From assembly GCA_029204225.1 (NCBI GenBank), contig CM055094.1:8413234-8477233 (forward strand): a stretch of DNA of 64,000 nt, in the 5' to 3' direction. The notes beneath the pieces were generated by a model. That model made no database searches and was not told where the DNA came from. It saw nothing but the letters and a program-made list of their open reading frames with translations. Origin of the DNA: Diphasiastrum complanatum. Taxonomy: Eukaryota; Streptophyta; Lycopodiopsida; Lycopodiales; Lycopodiaceae. A program made the translations under genes and the position numbers. Of this stretch, positions 1 through 10,408 are shown piece by piece (the stretch's first letter is position 1; the number at the start of each line of letters is the position of its first letter).

Positions 1-337
1 CTTGAGGATCCGATCCTGAGCCTAAGGGATGCTGATCTTCTAATCTCCTCTTGTAGGAGCAGCGAAATTACTCTTGATAGAGTGAGGTGCTCCTGGGTAG
101 AAATTGCCATTACCCAATTTTCGTAGGCTTCAGGTAGACTCAATAATAGAGTCATGAGTGCATCGGAGTCTTCTGTGACTGAGCCAGTTGCAGTCATCTA
201 CTCCATAAGATTTTTGAAAGTGTTGAGATGGCTCGAAACACTATCTGCATCAAACATTCTAAGGGTGAAGAATTTTTTCCTCAGATGAAGCTTGGAAGTA
301 ATGTCTCTTATGTCGTAGAGAGTTGCTAGGATGTCCC
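1..337 (-). pseudogene. Older Copia gag (UBN2-type), downstream part
   Basis: Translating the minus strand gives a Copia nucleocapsid (gag, UBN2-type) segment. It opens with DILATLYDIRD, continues through SKLHLRKKFF and LLLSLPEAYENWVM, and ends in LTLSRVISLLLQEEIRR. These are the usual landmarks of the C-terminal half of plant Copia gag proteins, which package element RNA. The frame has an in-frame TAG (minus strand) at 198-200, so it is dead. The reading frame is cut at 338 by insertion of Copia-1 and resumes on the far side at 4524 with AKDAWD. The rest of the older element lies beyond the left edge of the window. It resembles the gag of Copia-4 (19708-20331) more than that of Copia-1, which is my inference from shared motifs. 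Confidence 0.8.
333..337. repeat. Target-site duplication of Copia-1 (left copy, GTCCC)
   Basis: GTCCC immediately precedes the TG of the left LTR. It is repeated directly after the CA of the right LTR at 4524-4528. A 5-bp duplication is what Copia integrases produce. Confidence 0.9.
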
Positions 338-421
338 TGTAGAAAAGTAAGAGTCAAGTCACCAAGATCTAGTTATCATTCAATCTCCACAGAAAACAAG
401 AGAGAAGAGGTTGGGCGCCCA

Positions 422-475
<54 letters not shown>

Positions 476-816
476 CAGCAACAAGAGCAATGGAGAGCAA
501 TGCTTAGCCAAATTGTTAAGATGGAATACACAATGAGCATCTAAGTACTCTACCTGGATGTGACCAAATGCCACCAAACCCTAAGGTTAACCACTTACTA
601 AATGTAGGGCACCCCCAAAAGTCAAGATAGGGCCCCTAAACAAAATTCGACCCCTAAGGACCCACGAGTCAGTTCATGACCAAAATTGGGTCCAACTGAA
701 CTTAAGACAAACTTAAGATGGCCTAAATAACTAAATACCCATGGTTACACAAATCTCGACGTTTTGGGTCAAAGTAACCTATGGATTAACTTTAGCATAG
801 TCATTTATTTCTAACA
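338..816 (-). repeat. Copia-1 3' LTR
   Basis: Direct repeat of 4082-4523, beginning TGTAG and ending CTAACA. It is longer than its partner because of an expanded GA tract (426-472) and a 9-bp local duplication near 541-550. It contains the palindrome TTGGGCGCCCAA just before the GA tract. Confidence 0.9.
426..472. repeat. (AG)n microsatellite inside the Copia-1 3' LTR
   Basis: About 23 AG units. The homologous site in the other LTR (near 4172-4188) has only about eight, so the tract changed length after insertion. ORFs reading ER or LS repeats here are artefacts. Confidence 0.95.
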
Positions 817-824
817 CCCTCCTT
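817..824 (-). other. Copia-1 polypurine tract
   Basis: The minus strand reads AAGGAGGG immediately upstream of the 3' LTR. This is the plus-strand DNA priming site expected at this position. Confidence 0.8.
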
Positions 825-853
825 AAATGACAATGCAAAAACTGAAATCTTCA

Positions 854-1979
854 CTATGTAACAAAACCAACACGTGGTATCAAATTTAAAGCTTTGCATA
901 AAGCTTCAAATCTGACTCTAGGCAACGCCTTGGTGAAGAGGTCCACAATATTATCCTCCGTAGGACAATATTCAAGTAAAATGTCGCCATCATGAAGTCT
1001 CTCTCGAACAAAGTGATAATGGATCTCGATGTGCTTCGTCCTCACATGAAAAACAGGATTCCGTGCAATGGCAATAGCACTTTGACTATCACTCAAGATA
1101 AGAGTGGCTGAGGGCTCACCAAACTTCATGTCAACAAGTAGTCTTCTCAGCCATAAACACTCTGTTGTGGCTGAAAATATCGCTTTATATTCTGCCTCAC
1201 TAGAAGAAGTAGCAACAGTGGGCTGCTTTTTACTTGACCACAAAATTGCAAAATTTCCATAGAAAAAGCAATGTCCACTTGTAGAGCGTCTAGTGTCTTG
1301 ATCTCCACCACAATCTGAGTCACTAAAACCAACCAAACATGCATCATCACAAGCAGGAAAAACCAGTCCATGACTTCTTGTTCCTTGAAGATATCGAAAG
1401 ATCCTCTTCAACGCTTTCCAATGTGATGTCATCAAGGCATGCATGAATTGACTCATGAGTGAGACATTATAAGAAATGCCCGGTCTTGAATTACATAGGT
1501 AAATGAGACAGCCAATAGCTTGACAATATAAAGTAGTGTCAAATGATTCACCATCACCTTGATTACTTAATTTCAGACCTGTCTCCATAGGTGTAGCAAC
1601 CGGCTTGCAATCTTCCATCTTGAACCGCTTCAAAATCTGCCCAATGTAACGTTTTTGAGACATGAAAATTTCAGCCCGTTCTTGTACAAATTCAAGACCA
1701 AGATAAAGGTGCAATAGGCCTAAATCTAAGGTTTCAAAAACCATACCAAGATCAAGTATTACGGCATCAATCTGCTGCTCATTACTTCCCGTAATAATAA
1801 TATCATCAACATAAAGCAAAATAATGATGATATAATCTAAAGTATGCTTGACATAAAGAGTAGATTCGCTAGGACTATTAGTAAACCCTCGATCACAAAA
1901 GTAGACATGTATCTTTTGATACCACATGCTCGGAGCTTGTCTTTTCATAAAAAATGCGAACAAAAATGCATTTAACTCC
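854..1979 (-). pseudogene. Copia-1 reverse transcriptase (back half) and RNase H
   Basis: The frame picks up RT at KRQAPSMWYQKI, the usual L-K-Q-A-P-R-A-W-Y position, and shows the catalytic LLYVDDIIITG. RNase H follows, with VGFSDSDCGGD and SSSEAEYKAI holding its acidic residues, SDSQSAI, and the closing HIEIHYHFVRE and DLFTKALP. The fingers and front of the palm of RT, including the region with the first catalytic Asp, are missing. The ORF opens upstream of this segment, but its first 40 or so residues are integrase read in the wrong frame. The product cannot be an active polymerase. Confidence 0.85.
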
Positions 1980-2537
1980 TTAATCCTCAAGCTTTGTACG
2001 AAGTTTAACAAAAGCATAAGCCGTACAACCAAAAATGCGAAAGTGAGAGATTGTAGGCTTCTTTCCATACCAAACTTCATAAGGAGTTAATACTTTCAAT
2101 GCTTTAGTAGGACAACGATTGCTTATGTATGCTGCCGTTATAACCGCTTCAGCCCAAAACTTGTGAGGCAGCCCCTTTGCTTTGAGCATGCAACGGGCCA
2201 TCTCCATAAGTGTGCGATTCTTTCGCTCGGCAACACCATTTTGTTGAGGTGTATAGGGAGTTGTCATTTGATGTAAAATTCCCTTTTCTCGAAGAAATGC
2301 ACCGAACGTATTCTTAATGTATTCCCCTCCTCGATTGGTGTGTAGGGTCTTCAAAGAATGCCCAAACTGATTTTCCACCATTGCTAGAAAATCTTTGAAA
2401 CGTTGAACAACTTCCGATTTAGCCTTCATAGGATAGATCCATGTAAAACGGGAAAAGTCATCAATAAAAGTCACAAAATAGATGCACTTTCCAATGGATT
2501 CGGTCCTCATTGGACCACAAACATCACTATGAACCAA
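1980..2537 (-). pseudogene. Copia-1 integrase core
   Basis: About 185 residues of Copia integrase (rve fold). HSDVCGPM carries the first catalytic Asp, the second region reads LHTNRGGEY, and NGVAERKNRTL carries the Glu. The second Asp, normally in RSDNGGE or RCDGGGE, is Asn here (T-N-R-G-G-E), so the D-D-E triad is broken. The N-terminal HHCC zinc domain is absent because of the deletion joining gag to this segment. The frame continues to FGCTAYAFVKLRTKLED and then runs into RT sequence with the front of RT missing. Confidence 0.85.
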
Positions 2538-2557
2538 ATCAAATTTATCAAGAACCC

Positions 2558-3425
2558 TTATAGTTCACTAGCTTCAAGCTCTTGCTCCAAAATAGCAAGA
2601 GAAGCACTAGTATCAATTCCTGTACTCTCCTCTTTCACAAGCTTCTTCTTACAATCCTTGATGAAGTGCCCATACCTTTTGCAATAATGGCACTTCCCTT
2701 TCTTCTTTTGAGTGTGTGTCACCGGCAAAGTTTTGCCTCGTTTGCTCCTCTTGAAAAAGCAACCCAACAAGTTCATCAAATAAGTGTTGTTGTCCCCTAA
2801 GAGAGATACTCAAAGATGAAACAAATGGAAGATAAGATGAAGGTAATGAGTCGAGAGTAATGGAAACACATTGAGCATCCTCAATTATCTCATCAATATT
2901 GAGAAGCTCCTCACGAAAATCCTTGATCTTCGTCAAGTGATTGGTCACTTGATCCCCTTCTTGCATCTTCAACAAAGAAAGCTGATTTCTAAGATACACC
3001 ACTCTTGCTGAATTTTTGACTCTATACATAGTATAAAGTGTATCCCACGCACTTTTAGATGTCTTACAAGACCTAATATGAGGTAAGATAGATCTTTTCA
3101 CAGCAAGAGCAACCATAGAATGTGCTTGTGCATCCCTTTTATCCCACTTCTTTTGTTCTTCCGAAGATGTAAAAGATGATGTTGATGATGATGACCCACG
3201 AGGTGTAGGAGGTGCCAAAGATAGAGGCCTTTCTTCATCACCATTGACCAAATCCCACAGCCCTTTCGTTATGAGAAGATACTTCATCATGTAACTCCAC
3301 AAGGAGTAGTTTGTGCCATCCAACCGATCTTCACTAAACAAAGAACCGATAGCTTCCAATTCTTTAGCCATTACCTCCAACAAAATTTCAGCCTGTAGTA
3401 GATAGGAAAGAGAGCCTTTCCACAA
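2558..3425 (-). pseudogene. Copia-1 gag with zinc knuckle
   Basis: A frame from 3425 to 2649 reads as Copia gag. LDGTNYSLWSYMMKYLL near the N-terminus is the entry motif, KSAWDTLYTMYR lies in the middle, and LRNQLSLLKMQEGDQVTNHL follows. The end of the protein is in another frame (2779-2558) with the CCHC knuckle CHYCKRYGHFIKDC (C-x2-C-x4-H-x4-C), so a frameshift separates capsid from nucleocapsid. Gag coats and packages element RNA in the cytoplasm. The frame continues after the knuckle only to LEQELEASEL, then stops just before integrase sequence. No protease DSG motif is present. Confidence 0.85.
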
Positions 3426-3429
3426 CCAA

Positions 3430-4069
3430 ATCTACTCAAAAATTTGCAGCAAACAAAGAGCTGAAAGTAGGAGCACAAGATGTCTTTCAATCTGCAACCA
3501 AAGTGCCCAAAAGATAATGGATAGATGGCTGTCTTTCTGCACAAAAAAACCAGCTTCTTGAAAATTAGGTTAGCTTCGATTGAAGCCTACACCGAAACCC
3601 AATTAGGAAGCCAAATAGTGTGATCAACACACACTCCAATAGGGCTGTTGAAAGCGTTCTACTACTTGCTGAGAATCTGCAAATTTTCAGCCACAAGTTG
3701 ACCTAACCCTGAATAGGGTTTGCTGAATTTTGGGCGCCCTCCTACACAAATGCAAACCTGAAAACAAAAACATCAAGATAAGGAGACACCACAACCAAAA
3801 ATCAGTAGCAGATTTTTGGGCGCCCTCCTCCAAACAAAACTTGCTGAAAACTGGTTGCATAATCAAATTTGAGATTCTGATTTTTGGGTGCCAAAAATTG
3901 CTCCTCCAAGATCTCTGATGGCCGCCCTCCTTCAACCTGAAAAGAGACAAAAAAGCTGATCCAAACTACACTTGAAAAGATCAGCAAGATGCTGAAATTT
4001 CACAACAAAAAGCAAAGAAGCTCCTCTTCTGGTAGGGTGCCAACAAACAAGCTTGTTGCAGATCTGGTA
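3430..4069 (-). other. Copia-1 untranslated leader with repeated GGGCGCCC boxes
   Basis: Sequence between the primer-binding site and gag, with no ORF I recognise. TTTTGGGCGCCCTCCT recurs near 3728 and 3814, with a decayed third copy near 3882. The palindrome GGGCGCCC also occurs in both LTRs. It could be an RNA dimerisation or packaging signal, but this is inference only. Confidence 0.4.
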
Positions 4070-4081
4070 GCTCTGATACCA
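4070..4081 (-). other. Copia-1 primer-binding site (tRNA-iMet)
   Basis: The minus strand reads TGGTATCAGAGC, the standard plant Copia site complementary to the 3' end of initiator tRNA-Met. It lies directly next to the 5' LTR. Confidence 0.92.
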
Positions 4082-4523
4082 TGTAGGAAAGCAAGAGTCA
4101 AGTCACCAAGATCTAGTTATCATTCAATCTCCACAGAAAACAAGAGAGAAGAGGCTGGGCGCCCAACTCTAAGAGAGAGAGAGAGAGAAAACAGCAACAA
4201 GAGCAATGGAGAGCAATGCTTAGCCAAACTGTTAAAATGGAATACACAATGAGCATCTACCTGGATGTGAGCAAATGCCACCAAACCCTAAGGTTAACCA
4301 CTTACTAAATGTAGGGCACCCCCAAAAATCAAGATAGGGCCCCTAAACAAAATTAGACCCCTAAGGACCCACGAGTCAGTACATGACCAAAATTGGGTCC
4401 AACTGAACTTAAGACAAACTTAAGTTGGCCTAAATAACTAAATACCCATGGTTACACAAATCTCGACCTTTTGGGTCAAAGTAACCTATGGATTAACTTT
4501 AGCATAGTCATTTATCTCTAACA
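4082..4523 (-). repeat. Copia-1 5' LTR
   Basis: Partner of 338-816. On the minus strand it ends in CA directly before the primer-binding site. Its GA tract is much shorter than that of the other LTR. Confidence 0.9.
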
Positions 4524-4528
4524 GTCCC
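4524..4528. repeat. Target-site duplication of Copia-1 (right copy, GTCCC)
   Basis: Matches 333-337 exactly and directly abuts the LTR end, marking the exact boundary of the insertion. Confidence 0.9.
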
Positions 4529-4560
4529 ATGCATCCTTAGCTGTCTGGAGCGTGAGCGGC
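4524..4560 (-). pseudogene. Older Copia gag, upstream stub beyond the Copia-1 insertion
   Basis: The minus strand reads LQTAKDAWD up to the insertion point. It joins DILATLYDIRD at 337 once Copia-1 and one GTCCC copy are removed. This gives the canonical gag string K-D-A-W-D-I-L and fixes the reading frame. Upstream of about 4560 the gag similarity is lost, so the rest was deleted or has diverged. Confidence 0.65.
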
Positions 4561-5115
4561 AGCGGAAGCTCAAGGATTTGAGCGCGACGTGTAGGAATGG
4601 AAACGCAACAGTTAGCAGCAGAAATATTCAAGTAGAAGAATTCATACCGAATGCGCAAATGAACGATGCAGTAGTGAGACCAAAATTGCACTCTAATAAA
4701 AATCAACAGTGAGTACAATGGCTTAAAATAATATTTTCAGCTTGCTGAGCGTGATAACGCTGGCTACAGAAAAACTTTGATTAAAAGAACAAATTCAATT
4801 AACACTTACATAGCTTGATTCAGCTAGTATATATATATACAAGTGTCGAGAGAAAAATATCTTATGCCTTAACTGCCATTTATTTACTCCAGTTTTGCAT
4901 CTATACAAAAGTTGGTACCGCCCTTACGATATTTGTTTCTCCACCTGTTTTAGGGTTGATAATAAGTTGGCGACGTCAGTCTGCCAATGTAGCAAAAACG
5001 CGAAAAACCCGAAGGTGCCCTTTAGACTGAAGGTATGCAACTCCTGAAGGTGCCCTTAGACTTAAGGTGTGTAAATCCCTAAGGCGCATGTAGACTGAAG
5101 GCAGCGAAGAAGGCG
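4561..5115. other. Unassigned sequence with a threefold 25-bp repeat
   Basis: No gene is recognised. Three imperfect copies of a unit built on GAAGGTGCCCTTTAGACTGA lie at 5011-5035, 5046-5068 and 5080-5102. GACGTCAG near 4965 also occurs in the Copia-4 LTR. The stretch may be LTR remains of the older Copia, but I cannot show its ends. Confidence 0.35.
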
Positions 5116-6230
5116 ATGGCGTTATTTTGGAACAAGGAGAGTCTAGTACTAAGTACACAGGGAACTAGGAGATCTGCTGGGCTTGAAAAGCACCAGGAGG
5201 ATCAAGATCGACAGGAGGATCATCATGAGGATGAGGATGTGCACTTTGCATATATGGCTACAGTGTTGGAAACTAAGAATCCATCTACTTTCAAGGAAGT
5301 TGAAAAAGAGAATATTTGGAGGAAAGCTATGGATGAGGACTACAACTCAATCATAAAGAACAAGACTTGGAGACTTGTTCGGTTATCTACATGTAAAAAG
5401 CTATTGGATGCAAGTGGATATAGAACTAAGTATAAATCAGATGATTCTATAGACAAACATGATAGTTTTGTCATTGGCACTCAATTTGGATAGGATACTC
5501 AACAAATGCATGTTAATAATGCATTTCTAGATGGATTTCTAGAGGAGGAAGTCTGCATGGAGTAGCGAGAGGGATACATAGTAGCAAACAGAAAGACAAG
5601 GTTTGCAAGTTGGACAAGGCATTATACGAACTTAAGCAAGCATCCAAGGCATGGTACACGAGGATTGACACATACTTTGAGGAGCCTAGTCTTCATAGGA
5701 GTATTTCGGAGCCTACACTTTATGTTTTGATCAAGGATGGTCATATTGTTCTTGTAGTGATGTATGTCGATGATCTTGTTATCACAGGTTCGGATCATGA
5801 TTTGATTCAAAAGATTAAGAAAGACCTCTCACCAAAGTATGATATGAAACATCTTGGCTCACTACAATAGTTTCTTGGGATTGAGAGATGGAGAGTAACA
5901 CATGGACTATCATTTCTCAATATAAGTATGCTCATGAACTTCTTGAAAAGTTCAGTATGTCCCTATTTCTACACCATATGCTAGTGGATGTAAGCTTACT
6001 GAAGCTGAGGATGATCAGGATGTAGATGGGTTATAAAACTTGTTGGAAGCTTAATCTACCTAACTACTACCAGACCATGTGAGTATAATTAGTCAGTTTA
6101 TGCCTAAACCTAAGTTGTTAAGCGAGTACTCGAATATACCAAGGAAACTTTGAGGTTTGATATTTAAAGATATGTGGATGTTGATTAGGCTGGAGATGAA
6201 AACATTAAGGAGAAAATTCTGCTAACAATC
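5116..6230 (+). pseudogene. Copia pol fossil (RT region), plus strand
   Basis: Decayed Copia RT spread over several frames. It begins with ENIWRKAMDEDYNSIIKNKT and the degraded region ending KYKSDDSIDKHDS. After a deletion and frameshift come NNAFLDGFLEEEVCME, then ALYELKQASKAWYTRI, and the catalytic VMYVDDLVITGSD near 5760-5795. Stops interrupt it, for example after LGSLQ at 5868. Homology fades past about 6.1 kb with no clear RNase H. No LTRs or primer site could be tied to it. It is an old, inactive copy in the opposite orientation to its left neighbours. Confidence 0.8.
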
Positions 6231-7985
6231 GCCTTAAAATACTCTTTATTTCTGAGAATAAATTATAGGAAAATGCCCTCTATTTCTCTTGGAAATTTGG
6301 AAGTCATATGAGAATGAGGAGGAAAAGAAGGCTCTTCTCCAACTCATGGTGCTAGAATCAATGATTTTCACAAGCCCATCCTCATTTTTGTAGAGAGATT
6401 CTTGTTTGTATGGTTTACCAGGTTGCCAAATTTTCACAATGACTTAAGTTCCATGGCCACTTTTACTTCAGCATGGTCAATTTTTTCTCCATGCATGGCA
6501 TTCTCTCCTTCAAGCATTAACATGCATGCATCCTAACTAAAGCTTGTTACAAGGTTCCAACTCATGATATGGCTATGTTTTGATTATTTTCAAAGTTCTC
6601 AAAATTTTAACACTTACTATAGGCAAGGACGCTTTTAAGTACTAGTCTATTACTGATCCATGAGTCAGTACTTTGTAGATGGCCTCATTAGTAACAGTAT
6701 TGGACTGAGTAGGAATAAGGTTAGGGGATCTTATCCTTGGACCTAGTAGAAGCTTCCTCTAAGGACCTTCAGCTGAGTCAATATTGATAAGGTCTATACG
6801 AGTCATTCTACCAATTATGATTTTGAGCTCTATGAGTGTCTTTGTAGGAGATGCTTGGCAATGTTCCTTTGTAAGAGGACCTATACACCATTGTCATGTT
6901 TATTGTACAGTGTTCTTTATAGGAATTTACTAAGCAATAAAATATATAGTTCCTAAGAGATGACATTATATGAGATGTGTGTTCTTAACTTGGTAATAAC
7001 ACTTTCCAATCTAGGAGAGTTGATTATTTTGGTGGGTTTCTAATTAATCTTTGTCTCTTCCTCATTTTAGTTCTTCCTCAATTCAACTCTTACCTATTTC
7101 TGCCATCTCCCAACTGCAAACTACCCATTTAGTTTCATGTCCAACATTGTTGCCCAGCCTCTCCTTCCCACACAACCTCACCTCCCAAAAGTTTCTTTGC
7201 TCCCTTCTGTTTACCCTCCCACCCACCTATGTCATTTCCTTTTGTAGTTAATCCTAGTCTATCATCCTATGGCACTCCCCTCCTCTGTTTTCCCCACATA
7301 TCAACCTTTGATTCCTCCCCAATTGTGTTTCTCAAACAATATAACATGCATTTAAATCCTCATGCAAAAAGCACCTTACAACTTAGAACAAAAGCTACTC
7401 AAAGAGTAACTAGATTTCTATTCGATTGTAGAAGTCATATGTGCAACGTCTAGAAGCATTGCACTTTCGCTCCCATGAGTAAACATAAATGATGGTCATA
7501 ACCTTGAGGACTCATGTTGCATTTTAGAGCATTCTGTATAAGGTTTGTTTTACGTTATAATTTGATAGACCTATTTTTGACATTTTATAGAATAATGATA
7601 TATTGTTTGCATGGTTTTTCTTTCATCGTGATTCTACTACTCACTTACCTATATAATTATAATAATATTTTTTTTTGTTTGAAACAAAGTACCCCAGGGC
7701 ACACTTTATATATTTGAATCAATCTTGCTGTATTCAATTTTCCCTTAGAGTTGTTGTAATAGCGAAATTTCACTTCAGATACTTAGAAATTTTGCTAAAT
7801 GTATTCGATCGTAGACAAGGACAATTTTACTAGAGTCATTACTTCATCTCCACGATCATATTCTATCGTGCCTGACGAAAGAAGAACTAGAACTGCACAC
7901 TAAATATTCAATCTCTAATAGTATTTCATCTCAAATGAGATTATTGGAAACTTACAGGTTTACGTAAATGAAATGTAGCAGCTGC
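6231..7985. other. No recognisable gene
   Basis: AT-rich sequence with short unrelated ORFs and a pyrimidine-rich stretch near 7050-7330. I see no conserved protein motif, RNA gene or element boundary. Confidence 0.5.
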
Positions 7986-8234
7986 TTAGTGGTAACGCAA
8001 AAGAGTGGAATTACAACTGCCATTAAAGGTAGCTGCTGCATAAAAAGGAAATATTGATGCTTCATATAAGCAGAATGAATGAATGAGCAAGTGGAATAAA
8101 GAACTCGCCTCGCAGAGAAGATGCGATCCCAATGGGTAAGGGGAGTGAAAAAGGCCATGAAGCACTAGCACGCGATCGGACAAATCCTTCGAGATGCTAC
8201 GCTGCAGTGCCTCCAGCGACTTCGCTTGCCCCAT
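7986..8234 (-). CDS. Possible first exon of an unknown minus-strand gene
   Basis: A minus-strand frame starts MGQAKSLEALQRSISKDLSD in unusually GC-balanced, codon-like sequence. It sits just downstream of a telobox-like AACCCTAACCCT (8357-8368) and a GA-rich leader (8286-8305 on the template). That layout (telobox, GA leader, short basic N-terminus) is common for plant housekeeping promoters. I do not recognise the protein. The frame after about residue 27 (VLVLHGLFHS) loses coding character, and a donor may lie anywhere in 8100-8160. No downstream exon is found toward 4.5 kb, so the gene is truncated, very intron-rich, or not real. Confidence 0.25.
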   Translation of the reverse strand: MGQAKSLEALQRSISKDLSDRVLVLHGLFHSPYPLGSHLLCEASSLFHLLIHSFCLYEASIFPFYAAATFNGSCNSTLLRYH

Positions 8235-8285
8235 CCCATCCAGATCTCAAGCTCGCTTGCTGGCTCTCTCAACTCAGACTGTGTT

Positions 8286-8369
8286 TCTCTCTCTCTCTCT
8301 CTCTCCCCCAACACCGCACTGTATATCATGGAATGATCCCAAAACCCTGAAACTATAACCCTAACCCTA
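8286..8369 (-). promoter_or_regulatory. Telobox and GA-leader block
   Basis: AACCCTAACCCT at 8357-8368 is a telobox-like motif. Teloboxes are known near transcription starts of plant translation and replication genes. A (CT)n tract at 8286-8305, GA-rich on the minus strand, lies between it and the proposed start codon near 8234. Confidence 0.3.
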
Positions 8370-8510
8370 CACCTAACTTTAAAAAAATAGTGTGTTCGCT
8401 CTCACAGCACCTCACTTTATAACTATTTTATATCCCAAAACTCTAAAATAAGTTTTTTTTTTCGGCATGCATTGCATCTAAAAACATCATTGGATCCACA
8501 CCCAATTGTG

Positions 8511-8610
8511 AAAATTGTTAATTTGTACATAATTTTGGATTTAACCTTTCACACGTGTGAAAGAGGCCTAGATACTTTTATTTTAGTATATATTTCATAT
8601 TGAAAAAGTC
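8511..8610 (+). repeat. Fragment of the Copia-2/solo-LTR family, inverted
   Basis: The reverse complement matches the solo LTR at about 30442-30558, including TATACTAGAATAAAAGTATC and the palindromic CTTTCACACGTGTGAAAG block. It lies in the orientation opposite to the solo LTR, so it is a separate insertion or a rearranged piece. Confidence 0.75.
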
Positions 8611-8906
8611 TTAAATTTCAAGACCTTCAAAATTGTGAAGTTTTTAGCACGTGTGAACTTCACCACACACCCTACAGGATCTTACTGACGTGTTGTGGGC
8701 TTGCATGCATACAGTAAAACTTTGCATGATATCCAAACATCTGCATGTCATCATAATTAAACCTGTCTAATTCAAATCCGAACTACACTAAAAGGATATG
8801 TGCTCAATTCACACTCCTCCTATGTACGACATGAATTTTAGTGAAAATCACCATGGACATGACCCCAAACTCGAGATAGGAAGATAATATTTTAATATTC
8901 TTCACA

Positions 8907-8915
8907 CTCCTCCTT
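8907..8915 (-). other. Copia-2 polypurine tract
   Basis: The minus strand reads AAGGAGGAG followed directly by TGTGAAG, the presumed start of the 3' LTR. Confidence 0.7.
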
Positions 8916-9204
8916 AAAAATTATGTTCCTATCAACATAGACTTCAAAATTAGGCCAAGGTTTGACCTCATCTTCATAAATATATTCTTGAGTAGAGGCT
9001 TGGTGAGAAAATCTGCAACACAATCTGAAGATGAAACATGCTCCAATGAAATCTCTCTCCCAATGACTTTTTCTCTTACAAAATGATGAGCCACTTCAAT
9101 ATGCTTGCTCCTTGCATGAAAAACTGGATTATTTGCAAGAGCCTGAACAGAAATGTTATCATTCTTGATAATTGGTAAATCTTCATCTGCATAACACTTT
9201 AGTT

Positions 9205-10369
9205 CTAAAAGTAGCCTTTTGATCCATAAAACCTCCTTTGTTGTGGTTGTAAGAGATTTGTATTCAGCTTCACAAGGTGATAAGGAAATAGTTGTCTACT
9301 TCTTTGATAGCCAAGAAACCAAATTTCCTCCAAGAAATATAGTGTAAACACTTGTGGATTTCCTATCGAACTTGTCTCCTGCAAAATCAGAATCTGAAAA
9401 AGCAATCAAAGTCAGATCTTCTCCTTCATAGAATAGTCCATAATCCAAGGTAGAAGATATATACCTCAAGACTCTTTTAGCCAACTTCCAATGATATAAC
9501 TTTGGATCCTGCATGTGTTGACTTAGCTTATGAACACAAAAGCTTAGATCAGGCCTAGTCACTGTTAACCAAATAAGTGAGCCGATACGACTCCTATAAA
9601 GAGTGATGTCCTCAAAGAATTTTTCATCATCTTAATAGGAACTTTTACAGTGTGCTCCATAGGTGTATTTATGCGTTTACAGTTGTCCATATGGAATTTC
9701 CTGAGCATGGAAAGTGCATATCTACTTTGGCTTATAAATGCATGACCTTTCCAAAAATCTATTTCAAGGCCTAGAATATAGTAAAGAACTCCTAAGTCTT
9801 GTATCTTAAACTCAGTACCAAGTGCATGCTTAGTTTCTTCAACTAACTTCTCATTGTTTCCACAAAGAATGATATCATCTACATAGATGAGAAGAATAAT
9901 TACAAAGTTATCTACAAACTTATAATACATAGAAGGGTCATATTCACTTAGACAAAATCTGAGTGATATGAGATAGGAATTGAGCCTTGCATACCAAGCC
10001 CTTGGTGTCTGTTTCAGTCCATACAAACTTTTAAACAAAAGACAAACTTTTGATTCATCACCTTCCTTCACAAAACCTGGAGGCAGCTCCATATAAATCT
10101 CCTCCTCAAGGTAACCATTGAGAAATGCATTAGAAACATCAAGCTGGAACATGCTCCATTTGTGAAAACATGCAAGAGAGATGAGTATTCGAATTGTTAC
10201 CATCTTTGCAATTGGTACAAAGGTGTCTTTCATAGTCAAGACCTTTGATCTGTGAGTAGCCTTTGACACAAAGTCTTGCTTTATACTTATTGATAGATCC
10301 ATCATGATTATACTTGATTCTGAATACCCACTTACATCCAATCACATGCATGTTGTTTGGTGGCTCCAC
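9205..10369 (-). pseudogene. Copia-2 reverse transcriptase and RNase H
   Basis: RT begins near 10369 with [20 protein letters not shown]. It shifts frame, then runs to 9565 with [36 protein letters not shown] and the catalytic LLIYVDDIILCGN. RNase H follows in 9562-9205 with TRPDLSFCVHKLSQHM and LIAFSDSDFAGD. At least two frameshifts are present: one in the RT palm between 10341 and 10139, one between RT and RNase H. The enzyme would copy element RNA into DNA if intact. It closely resembles Copia-5 RT in layout and motifs. Confidence 0.85.
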
Positions 10370-10408
10370 AAGCTCTCATGTGTTATTTGACATCAAGCCT
10401 TCAAATTC

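Larger units (their letters stand above)
338..4523 (-). mobile_element. Copia-1, complete-ended but internally deleted LTR retrotransposon
   Basis: The element has two LTRs (338-816 and 4082-4523) starting TGTAG and ending TAACA. It also has a perfect GTCCC duplication, a tRNA-Met primer-binding site at 4070-4081 and a polypurine tract at 817-824. All signals point to minus-strand orientation. The interior is only about 3.3 kb where a full Copia has about 4.5 kb. The zinc knuckle runs directly into the integrase core, so protease and the integrase N-terminus are missing, and the front half of RT is also missing. The element therefore cannot move by itself. By eye the LTRs differ by about a dozen substitutions plus microsatellite length, so the insertion is fairly recent. 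Confidence 0.92.

Noticed and set aside
380-577. ORFs encoding Ser-Leu or Glu-Arg repeats
   Set aside because: They are translations of the GA/CT microsatellite in the Copia-1 LTR, with no other support.
5011-5102. CRISPR-like spaced repeats
   Set aside because: Three imperfect copies with short unequal spacers in plant nuclear DNA do not make a CRISPR array.
8357-8368. Interstitial telomere
   Set aside because: Only about one and a half telomere units; a telobox is the better reading.
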